DNA of 64,000 bases, taken from contig NZ_JBHYGL010000023.1 of NCBI RefSeq assembly GCF_051859025.1, forward strand, positions 1-64,000, read 5' to 3'. The notes under the pieces are model-generated. The model was not told where the DNA came from and did no database searches. It worked only from the letters and a program-made list of their open reading frames with translations. This document shows, piece by piece, positions 58,180 to 64,000 of the stretch. Position numbers and translations under genes: made by a program. The stretch is from Falsiroseomonas sp051859025. Lineage in GTDB: Bacteria > Pseudomonadota > Alphaproteobacteria > Acetobacterales > Acetobacteraceae. How positions within the stretch are numbered: position 1 is the stretch's first letter; each line of letters opens with the position of its first letter.

Positions 58180-58466
58180 GCGCCCACCCCTGCCAGCCGC
58201 TTCTCCAGCAGCGCCACGCGTTCCGCGAGCATCGCATTCTCCTGCGTCAGCTTCTGCGCCTGGCCCGTCAGGCCCGTATCCGCCTCCCACCAGCGGATGC
58301 CCATCTCCAGCGCGCGATCGACGGAGGCGACGACAAGCCGCACCCGGATGGTCAGCAGTTCCACGCCGACCAGGCTGACGGAGATGTCGCCCGCCACCAC
58401 GATCCCCTTGTCGAGGATCCGCTCCAGGATATCGGCGAGGGAGGAGCCGCCAACCGCGTGCTGCAT
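58176..58466 (-). CDS. gvpJ: GvpA-paralogous minor gas vesicle protein with coiled-coil tail (GvpJ type)
   Basis: This 96-residue protein has the GvpA/J core SSLADILERILDKGIVVAGD and ISVSLVGVELLTIRVRLVVA with SVDRALEMGIRWW, then a C-terminal heptad-like helix (QKLTQENAMLAERVALLEKR). This extended tail separates it from GvpA and fits the GvpJ/GvpM group that binds GvpF/L and caps or nucleates vesicles. The start at 58466 leaves four bases to the gvpO stop, so it is in the same transcript. Confidence 0.88.
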   Translation of the reverse strand: MQHAVGGSSLADILERILDKGIVVAGDISVSLVGVELLTIRVRLVVASVDRALEMGIRWWEADTGLTGQAQKLTQENAMLAERVALLEKRLAGVGA

Positions 58467-58470
58467 GGGA

Positions 58471-58728
58471 TCAGGCTTCCTCGCGCGCCTGGCCGCGCTG
58501 GAAGCGGCCCGTGCGCTTCCAGCGCAGGATGCGCCCGCCATTGTCCAGCGTGACCTCGAAGGCCGCGATCAGGTCATGCGTGCGCGGGATGGCGCGGTGT
58601 TCCAGCATGTCGATCGCGACCGCCCAGCCATCCTCCGCCGGGTCCAGCCGCGCGACGGTATCGGCCGGCAGGCCGGTGATCACCGTCATCTGCCGCTTCG
58701 CCGTCTCCACGATCTCGGTGAGTTCCAT
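58471..58728 (-). CDS. gvpO: Gas vesicle protein GvpO
   Basis: This 85-residue protein matches GvpO: KRQMTVITGLPADTVARLD near residues 11-29, GWAVAIDMLEHRAIPRTHDL near 34-53, and AFEVTLDNGGRILRWKRTGR with the conserved RY/RF-type end (RFQRGQ). GvpO is a small accessory protein; in some species it influences expression of other gvp genes. It is preceded by the 102-residue coiled-coil gene and followed by the GvpJ-type gene. Confidence 0.9.
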   Translation of the reverse strand: MELTEIVETAKRQMTVITGLPADTVARLDPAEDGWAVAIDMLEHRAIPRTHDLIAAFEVTLDNGGRILRWKRTGRFQRGQAREEA

Positions 58729-58740
58729 GGTCTCCGTTCC

Positions 58741-59049
58741 TCAATAGGTCATCGGCACGCCGCGGCGGCGCGCCACGGGGGGCGGCTTTTCCGCCTGGGG
58801 TTCCGTCGCATCCTCGGGCACCAGCGTGCCGATGCGGGTGGACAGCGCGGCCATGCGCGCCATCACCTGTCCCATCGTCGTCGCCGCGGCCTCATGCTGG
58901 CGCCGCAGCAATTCCATCTGCCGCGACAGCCGCGACCGCCGCTGCGCCAGCAGCGCGAATTCCGTGGCGGCGCCTTCCAGCGCCGTCTCCACGCCCTGCC
59001 GCCGGGCACGCGGCCGCGTGGTGGCCAGGCTGCTGCGCGGGCGTGCCAT
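58741..59049 (-). CDS. Small coiled-coil protein of the gas vesicle operon, unknown
   Basis: This 102-residue protein has a basic N terminus (ARPRSSLATTRPRARRQG), a central helix with heptad character (EFALLAQRRSRLSRQMELLR and on to ARMAALSTRIGTLVP), and a Pro-rich basic tail ending VARRRGVPMTY. It starts at 59049 in a TGATG overlap with gvpN and precedes gvpO by 12 bases. No known Gvp family is recognised. The composition suggests an adaptor or scaffold for oligomerisation. Confidence 0.7.
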   Translation of the reverse strand: MARPRSSLATTRPRARRQGVETALEGAATEFALLAQRRSRLSRQMELLRRQHEAAATTMGQVMARMAALSTRIGTLVPEDATEPQAEKPPPVARRRGVPMTY

Positions 59050-60002
59050 CACGCCACCTGCCCGGCCAGGCGCGGCCCGCAGAAATGCTCCACCAGCCGC
59101 ACCAGCATCTGCCGGTGCTTCGGGTCCTGCGCCCCGGCGAGGGAGGGCTTCACCCGGCTGCCCAGCACGTCCAGCACGATCTCCACGAAGCGTTCCTCCT
59201 CGGCCGAGGCATCGATCCCCTGCGCCTTGGTCAGCCGCGCGATCATGACGGAGGCGCGGAGCGTCGGTCGCCGCGTCCATTCGCGGGAGATGCGGAAATC
59301 CCTGACCAGGTCGACGATCCTGCCGGCCTGATCGGGATCGAGCCCGGACCGCGCCACCGCGATCGCCACTTCCGTGTCCCGGTCGAAGCCATCGAGGTCG
59401 ATGGTCACCATCCGGTCCAGCAGCGCATCCTGCGCCTCCTCCGTCCCCGCATGGTCCTCGGGGTTGGAGGTGAAGATGGCGCGGAAATTCGGATGCACGC
59501 GGATCGCGGTGTCGCTGCCGCGCGCCTTGGGCAGCGACAGCACGCGTTCCTCCAGCACCGTCAGCAGCACATTGTTGGCGGCGGGCGGCGCGCGGTTGAA
59601 TTCGTCATAGACCAGCGTGCAGCCTTCGGTGCACGCGACCGTCAGCGCGCGGTCCAGCCAGACCGGCACCGTCTCCGTCTCCACCTTCATCACGCTGGTG
59701 ATGTAGCGGTCCACCACACGCCGTGTGCGGCTGCCGGCTTCCCGCCCCACCAGCGCCGCCGTGTCGAAGCTGGCATCGCCCACCAGCAGCAGCACGGGCC
59801 GGCCCAGCCGATCCGCCAGATCCATCGCCGTCTTGGTCTTGCCGCTGCCGGCCGGCCCCCGGAAATGCACGGGAAACCCGGCATCGAGATAGGCCAGCGC
59901 GCGCGCCGCCAGCCTTTCCGTCGCCGGCGTCCGCACATGGTCGGGCCCCGGCTGCAACTGCAGCAGCCCTTCCGCCTCTGCCACCGCCCGCTCACGCGCC
60001 AT
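59049..60002 (-). CDS. gvpN: Gas vesicle protein GvpN (MoxR-type AAA ATPase)
   Basis: This 317-residue ATPase has Walker A GPAGSGKT near residues 49-56 in the context FPVHFRGPAGSGKTKTAMDL, the GvpN-typical DRYITSVMKVE segment near 98, Walker B TLVYDEFNRAPPAANNVLL near 130, and sensor motif FRAIFTSNPEDHAG near 175. GvpN is needed for vesicles to grow to full width. ATG at 60002 has GGAG ten bases upstream; an ATG at 60011 would overlap the preceding stop (ATGA), like most junctions here, and is the alternative start. Confidence 0.93.
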   Translation of the reverse strand: MARERAVAEAEGLLQLQPGPDHVRTPATERLAARALAYLDAGFPVHFRGPAGSGKTKTAMDLADRLGRPVLLLVGDASFDTAALVGREAGSRTRRVVDRYITSVMKVETETVPVWLDRALTVACTEGCTLVYDEFNRAPPAANNVLLTVLEERVLSLPKARGSDTAIRVHPNFRAIFTSNPEDHAGTEEAQDALLDRMVTIDLDGFDRDTEVAIAVARSGLDPDQAGRIVDLVRDFRISREWTRRPTLRASVMIARLTKAQGIDASAEEERFVEIVLDVLGSRVKPSLAGAQDPKHRQMLVRLVEHFCGPRLAGQVA

Positions 60003-60007
60003 CGTCT

Positions 60008-60721
60008 TCATGCTCCACTGAGTTCGAGCGCGACGCCGCGCCGCCAGGCGACAAGGACGGAGGCGTGGCGCGCGGGATCGTCGGTCCATTCCAGATGCTG
60101 GTCGGCCAGCAGCCGCAGGCGCGGCAGCGCCGCATCACGGAAGGCATCGCCGCCCGCATCCTCCGCCGCCAGCACCAGCGCCGCCTCAGGCCCCAGGCCG
60201 CCGCCGGCCAGCAGCGCCGCACCGATGTCGCAGGCCGCCTGCATCGCGGGATGCACGACGATGCCGCCCAGCGCATGCCCGCAGGCCGCGCCGAAATCCG
60301 CCGCCAGGCCGGGCGCGATGCCGCGCCGGTGCGCCGACAGCTGCGCCAGCGCCGTCACGCTGCGCGCCAGGGCCGATGCCGCGTGCGGCGCAGGCCCGGC
60401 CAGCGCCAGCCCATCCGCCCAGGCCAGGCGCGGCATGGCGCCCGGCGCTTCCGCCGCGGGCCACAGCGTGATGGCGCATTCCGCCAGCGGCAGCGCATGG
60501 CCCTCGATCCCCAGCCCCTCCGACAGCAGCGCCCACACACGTGCGAAGGCAGCGCGCGCCGCCCTCAGGTCGGGCTGCAACACCAGTTCGGGGCGCAGCC
60601 CGTCGCGCAGCGCCACGCGGCACGCCAGCCCCGCCAGGCCGCGGAAGGCCGGGGGCAGCGTGACCTCGACGCTGCCGCTGCCCTGCCCGGCGGACCGGAT
60701 GCTCCGCGTGCCGAATTCCAT
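60008..60721 (-). CDS. First gene of the gas vesicle operon, unknown family
   Basis: This protein of 237 residues (256 if begun at ATG 60778) is the promoter-proximal gene of the operon. ATG 60721 is preceded by AGGAGG eleven bases upstream. Near its N terminus GSVEVTLPPAFRGLAGLACR looks like a beta-hairpin entry; the rest is alanine-rich and mostly helical (AARAAFARVWALLSEGLGIE, then ALARSVTALAQLSAHRRGIA). A segment with Asp/Glu clusters (AAEDAGGDAFRDAALPRLRL) follows. I do not recognise a known Gvp family. It ends four bases inside the gvpN upstream region, so it is clearly in the operon. Confidence 0.65.
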   Translation of the reverse strand: MEFGTRSIRSAGQGSGSVEVTLPPAFRGLAGLACRVALRDGLRPELVLQPDLRAARAAFARVWALLSEGLGIEGHALPLAECAITLWPAAEAPGAMPRLAWADGLALAGPAPHAASALARSVTALAQLSAHRRGIAPGLAADFGAACGHALGGIVVHPAMQAACDIGAALLAGGGLGPEAALVLAAEDAGGDAFRDAALPRLRLLADQHLEWTDDPARHASVLVAWRRGVALELSGA

Positions 60722-60778
60722 GCGCGCCGTGGCCTCCTGCCACCTGCGGCCCACCGGGATCGCCGGGCCTAGCAGCAT

Positions 60779-61040
60779 GGCTAGCAGCCCACTGGTTTCG
60801 CCTTCGTGAAGATGCGGAAGGCGGCAATCCGCTTACCAGATGGGCAAGGTTGCCGCCGGTTTGCCCGAATTTCATGCGTCATCACACGACGTCAGCCCCG
60901 AAACAAACCTGTCCTTAAGTCTCCTCTCGCCATGATGATCGTCGCCATCCCGACCGACGGGATGCCAGGCGATCACGCCCGGCATTGATGCGATGTCTCC
61001 GGATGTCCCACGTGGCAGGGCCGAGAAGGGAAGCCGAGGC
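60779..61040. promoter_or_regulatory. Divergent intergenic region between gas vesicle operon and photoreceptor gene
   Basis: This 262-base gap separates the start of the minus-strand gas vesicle operon from the plus-strand phytochrome gene and must contain both promoters. It holds a near-perfect inverted repeat at 60962-60985 (ATGCCAGGCG-ATCA-CGCCCGGCAT, one mismatch in 10-base arms) and a less GC-rich section around 60880-60930 (AAACAAACCTGTCCTTAAGT). These are candidates for an operator and a core promoter; no consensus -35/-10 pair is convincing. Confidence 0.45.
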
Positions 61041-62879
61041 ATGGCGAACATCCGAGCACACATCTGGAACGGGCGCCCCGCGCCCTGCGAGCATGATGCG
61101 CTGCCACTGGCGCGCATCGGCACCGTCCAGCCGCATGGCGTGATGATGGTGGTGGTGCCGGAAACCGGCATCGTCGAGCATGTCAGCGCCAATGTGCAGG
61201 AGATCCTGGGCGTCGCGCCGCAGGCCGTGCTGGGCCACTCGCCGGCCGCGGCCTTCCGCGATGCCGAAAGCCTGGCAAGGCTGGGGGAGATCCTGCGCCC
61301 CGGCCGCCGCTACTTCGACAACCCGACGCCCATCGTTGCGCAGGGCCGGCGCTTCGAAGCCATCTGCCACATCCGCGACGGCCGCCTCTTCATCGAGATC
61401 GAGCCCTTCGTGGAGGCCGAGCACGACTACCAGACGATGGTCACGACCGCGCTCGATGCCGTGGCGCGGCAGACCACCGTGCAGGGGCTGTTCGAGGCCT
61501 CCGCGAAGATGATGCATTTCGTGACGCGGTATGACCGCGTGAAGCTCTATCGCTTCCTCGCCCATGGCCATGGCGTCGTCGCCGCGGAATTCCATGCGCC
61601 CGACAGCAGGCTGCCGAATTCCTTCCTCGGCTACCACTTCTCCGCCTCCGACGTGCCGGAGAATGCGAAGGAGATCCTGCGCAGCGGCAAGACCCGCCAG
61701 AAGCCGACCCAGCGCGGCTCCGTGCCCCTGCTCACCATGGGCGGCGGCGGCGAACCGGTGCCGAGCGGCGATGCCATCGACATGACGGATTGCTGGCTGC
61801 GCGGCATCCACCCCTGCGACAACGGCTACAACCGCAACCTCGGCGTCGGCAGCAACATCATCTTCCCCGTGAACATCGACAACAATGTCTGGGGCCTCTT
61901 CGTCGTCCACAACAAGGACGAGAAGTTCCTGAACTACGACAGCCGCGCGGTCATCGAACAGCTCACCATGATGTTCGCCTCCCGCCTCGTGGAGCTGGAG
62001 GCGCAGGAAGCCCGCATCGCGGACCGCCAGCGCCTGAGCGCCGAGATGATCGCGACGGTCGATGGCAGCCAGGCCATGCTCGCCGCCGCCGCCGCCATGC
62101 GCGGCGAACATTTGACCAGCGCGCGGCTGCACGCCATGCACGCGGTCTCCCGCCACGTCGCGGCGCTGGCCCCCACCTATGTCTCGATCAGCGGGGTGGA
62201 GGTCGCGGCCGCGGGAAGGGCGGAGGATCGCTTCTCCTCCGACCTGCTGCGCCTCGCGGATGCCGATGGCGCCGCCGTGCTGCGCGCGGGCCCCGCGGGC
62301 CATGTGCATCTGGTAGGCACGACGCCCGATGCGCTGACGGTGCGCGGCATCGCCTCCCTCTTCGGCTCCCGCCTGCCGGCCTTCGACACGTCGGAATGGC
62401 GCGTCTTCGCCACCGATGCGCTGGGCGACTACACCCCGGCGGGGCCCGAACTGCGCGCGATCGCCAGCGGCCTCCTCGCCGCCCCCATCGGCAACCGCGG
62501 CGACATGATCATGTGGTTCCGGCGCGAAAGGGTCATCGACGCCGTCTGGGCCGGACGCCCGCCGAGTGGGGCGGAGTTGAACAGCGAGAAGATGTTCAAG
62601 CCCCGAGAGGATTTCGCCGCGCATCGCGCGCCGCTCGGTGGCGCATCGCGCCCCTGGCTGGATCAGGAAATCCTTCTCGCCGCGAAATTCGCCGGCGCCA
62701 TCGGCGATGTCTGGTTGCGCCAGGCGCGCGGCGTCTCCGCCCCCGCCTCCGACCAGCCCGGCGATCCTGTGGTGGTCGACGCCCGTTCGGAAGCCGATCT
62801 CTTCGCCCCGCGCGGTGCGGGCACCCTGCCGGCCACGCTGCCTGCCGCCCCCGGCAGCCGCTGGCATTCCGTGGCCTGA
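61041..62879 (+). CDS. Bacteriophytochrome photosensory core (PAS-GAF-PHY) without output domain
   Basis: This 612-residue protein resembles biliverdin-binding bacteriophytochromes. PAS (about 20-115): Cys16 in PAPCEHDALP and IGTVQPHG at 26-33 match the chromophore-binding cysteine region and the IQPHG signature. GAF (about 130-315): YDRVKLYRF, SASDVP (Asp204) in place of PxSDIP, and VGSNIIFPVNID with His290 in VVHNK. PHY (about 325-560): WFRRERVIDAVWAG and the tongue motif PREDF at 521-525 instead of PRxSF. The usual His260 position reads HPCD, that is Asp. No histidine kinase, cyclase or other output follows; residues 565-612 are a linker-like tail. The start at 61041 is chosen because MANIRAHIW leads directly into the Cys region with GAGG upstream. 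It likely signals through the STAS and MCP-type partners downstream. Confidence 0.88.
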   Translation: MANIRAHIWNGRPAPCEHDALPLARIGTVQPHGVMMVVVPETGIVEHVSANVQEILGVAPQAVLGHSPAAAFRDAESLARLGEILRPGRRYFDNPTPIVAQGRRFEAICHIRDGRLFIEIEPFVEAEHDYQTMVTTALDAVARQTTVQGLFEASAKMMHFVTRYDRVKLYRFLAHGHGVVAAEFHAPDSRLPNSFLGYHFSASDVPENAKEILRSGKTRQKPTQRGSVPLLTMGGGGEPVPSGDAIDMTDCWLRGIHPCDNGYNRNLGVGSNIIFPVNIDNNVWGLFVVHNKDEKFLNYDSRAVIEQLTMMFASRLVELEAQEARIADRQRLSAEMIATVDGSQAMLAAAAAMRGEHLTSARLHAMHAVSRHVAALAPTYVSISGVEVAAAGRAEDRFSSDLLRLADADGAAVLRAGPAGHVHLVGTTPDALTVRGIASLFGSRLPAFDTSEWRVFATDALGDYTPAGPELRAIASGLLAAPIGNRGDMIMWFRRERVIDAVWAGRPPSGAELNSEKMFKPREDFAAHRAPLGGASRPWLDQEILLAAKFAGAIGDVWLRQARGVSAPASDQPGDPVVVDARSEADLFAPRGAGTLPATLPAAPGSRWHSVA

Positions 62880-62890
62880 GGAGACACGCC

Positions 62891-63202
62891 ATGTCCATCA
62901 ACGTCTCCGTCCAGGCCAGCGGTTCGCAGGCCTCCGTCACGCTCCGCGGCGTGCTCGACAGCATGAGCCAGGTGACGCTCAAGCAGCAGCTCGAACCCGT
63001 CCTCGCCAATGGCGCGGTCACGCAGATCCGCCTCGATTTCGCCGGTGTGCAGAGCATGGAGGCCGCGAGTGCCGGCATGCTGATGATGCGGAGCCACACG
63101 GCAAAGTCGAAGAACAAATCCGTCGGCATCGTCAACGCGAACCCGGCGGTGCTGTCCCTGATGCACAAGGCCAATCTCGGCAAGGTGCTGCAAATCCAAT
63201 AG
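62891..63202 (+). CDS. STAS-domain protein
   Basis: This 103-residue protein consists of one STAS domain: SINVSVQASGSQASVTLRGV (first strands), DSMSQVTLKQQLEPVLANGA, then QIRLDFAGVQSMEAASAGML and VGIVNANPAVLSLMHKANLG. In anti-sigma-factor antagonists the loop reads DSSGLG with a phosphorylated serine; here the matching positions read EAASAG, so that serine is alanine and the next residues differ. Eleven bases separate it from the photoreceptor gene and 18 from the MCP-type gene, so the three form a transcript. It may bind the photoreceptor or an anti-sigma-type partner without phospho-switching. Confidence 0.87.
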   Translation: MSINVSVQASGSQASVTLRGVLDSMSQVTLKQQLEPVLANGAVTQIRLDFAGVQSMEAASAGMLMMRSHTAKSKNKSVGIVNANPAVLSLMHKANLGKVLQIQ

Positions 63203-63220
63203 CAACGGCCGGAGGCCATC

Positions 63221-64000
63221 ATGGACGGCATGTCGATGGTTGCCGGTTCCGGGGATTCCGCGGGGGGCGAAGACCGCCGCGGCAGGCCCCGGCCCGAAGG
63301 GGAGAAGGATTTCTCCCGCCTGGATTTCCTCTCCTCCCGCGTGCTGGAGGAATGCTCGGTGATCCGCGACGCGGGCGCCAAGCTGTCCAACACGCTGGAA
63401 GGCACGATGATGGAGGCGTGCTCGCTTTCCGTCAGCGCGGCGGAGACGTCGGACTTCCTTCAGCGTTCGGAGGCCGCCGGCCAGGCCCTGCTGTCCTCGA
63501 CGCAGGAGATGACGAGCCTGACGGATGCCGCCCGCGCCCAGGCGGAGGATGCCGAAAGCCGCGCCGCCGCCGGCGCCACCTCCATCGATGCGCTGGTCTC
63601 CACCTTCGGCACGATCGGGGAGTTCCTGCGCGGCATCAACAAGATCTCCGCCCAGACCAACCTGCTCTCGCTCAATGCGCGGATCGAGGCGACGCGCGCC
63701 GGCCAGCACGGCGCCGGCTTTGCCGTCATCGCGCAGGAGGTGAAGGCCCTGGCCGGGGAGGCCGGGACCCTCAGCGCCAATATCGAATCCCGCCTGCGCG
63801 ACCTCGTCTCCGCCACCCGTGGCGTGCAGGCGGATTTCGGCGCCATCGTCGGCGCCGTTCATGGCGCGACGGCGACGCTGACGGACCTGCTGCAACGCCA
63901 GCGGTCGCTTGCGGAGCGCATCGGCGATGGCTGCCAGCAGACCGTGGACGCCGCCGCCATGATGGCCGGCGTGAATGATGTGATCACCCGCATGCAACTC
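63221..64000 (+). CDS. Soluble methyl-accepting chemotaxis-type protein (3' end beyond window)
   Basis: This frame is open from ATG 63221 (after GGAGG, five bases upstream) to the window end, giving 260 codons. Residues about 25-130 are helical without membrane segments, and residues about 145-190 hold the MCP signalling hairpin: INKISAQTNLLSLNARIEAT followed by GFAVIAQEVKALA. The tip sequence is close to the consensus that contacts CheA/CheW. It has no periplasmic sensor, so its input may come from the photoreceptor-STAS pair in the same transcript. The end and any extra domain are not visible. Two in-frame ATGs at 63230 and 63236 are alternative starts. Confidence 0.85.
   Translation, partial: MDGMSMVAGSGDSAGGEDRRGRPRPEGEKDFSRLDFLSSRVLEECSVIRDAGAKLSNTLEGTMMEACSLSVSAAETSDFLQRSEAAGQALLSSTQEMTSLTDAARAQAEDAESRAAAGATSIDALVSTFGTIGEFLRGINKISAQTNLLSLNARIEATRAGQHGAGFAVIAQEVKALAGEAGTLSANIESRLRDLVSATRGVQADFGAIVGAVHGATATLTDLLQRQRSLAERIGDGCQQTVDAAAMMAGVNDVITRMQL

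Noticed and set aside
58176..58466. Calling this gene a second gvpA
   Set aside because: It shares the core but has a coiled-coil tail and lacks the TYLKYAEAVGL end, so it is a J-type minor component.
1..64000. CRISPR arrays, tRNA, rRNA, insertion sequences
   Set aside because: No regularly spaced direct repeats, no clover-leaf or rRNA-like sequence and no transposase motifs were seen in reading both strands.

Overview
The window is a GC-rich bacterial chromosome segment with dense genes, many 4-base ATGA/GTGA/TGATG overlaps and several GTG starts. The gene content (xanthine dehydrogenase small/large pair, many Bug-family and dipeptide-family binding proteins, a DUF3141 protein, a BKACE enzyme, a bacteriophytochrome) suggests an alphaproteobacterium, most likely Acetobacteraceae (Roseomonas-like). 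The taxonomic guess is inference. I see no rRNA, tRNA, transposase, prophage or CRISPR array, and no gene-free stretch longer than about 270 bases.

Left part (1-33.7 kb) is metabolic and transport. It opens with the tail of an RTX-repeat protein, then xdhA-xdhB and a persulfide-dioxygenase-like MBL enzyme. A gluconate unit follows (6-phosphogluconate dehydrogenase, gluconokinase, DapA-family lyase), then a phosphoesterase and a Ser/Thr kinase fused to a universal-stress domain. A divergent peptide ABC system (binding protein with creatininase-, PanE- and M20-type enzymes on minus; two permeases and two ATPases on plus) runs from 9.9 to 18.4 kb. On the minus strand come two small membrane proteins, a BKACE enzyme with a 3-hydroxyacid dehydrogenase, a YehZYXW-type osmoprotectant importer, a DUF3141 protein, and a four-gene flavin/iron-sulfur oxidase set that diverges from another binding protein.

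Middle part (33.7-47 kb): inverted-repeat arrays, two GSTs, an aberrant M20 protein, MscL, a BMP-type binding protein, three Bug-family binding proteins, 5-hydroxyisourate hydrolase with a hydantoin/allantoin-type racemase (purine breakdown, matching xdhAB at the left end), a MATE exporter, an SDR-MaoC pair and a third dipeptide-type binding protein.

Right part (47-64 kb) is the most distinctive. A complete gas vesicle locus lies on the minus strand (60.8 down to 47.1 kb): gvpN, gvpO, three GvpA/J-type genes, gvpH, gvpG, gvpK and three GvpF/L-type genes. Non-standard partners are interleaved: a GvpF/L-like protein ending in a J domain, a CDC48-type double AAA ATPase, an 830-residue membrane-anchored coiled-coil repeat protein, three tandem paralogues of an unrecognised family, a helix-hairpin-helix protein next to gvpA, and two small unknowns. 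Diverging from this operon on the plus strand is a bacteriophytochrome photosensory core (PAS-GAF-PHY) with no kinase, followed by a STAS protein and a soluble chemoreceptor-type protein cut by the window end. The arrangement suggests a light-sensing module placed to control buoyancy or taxis; that link is inference from position only.
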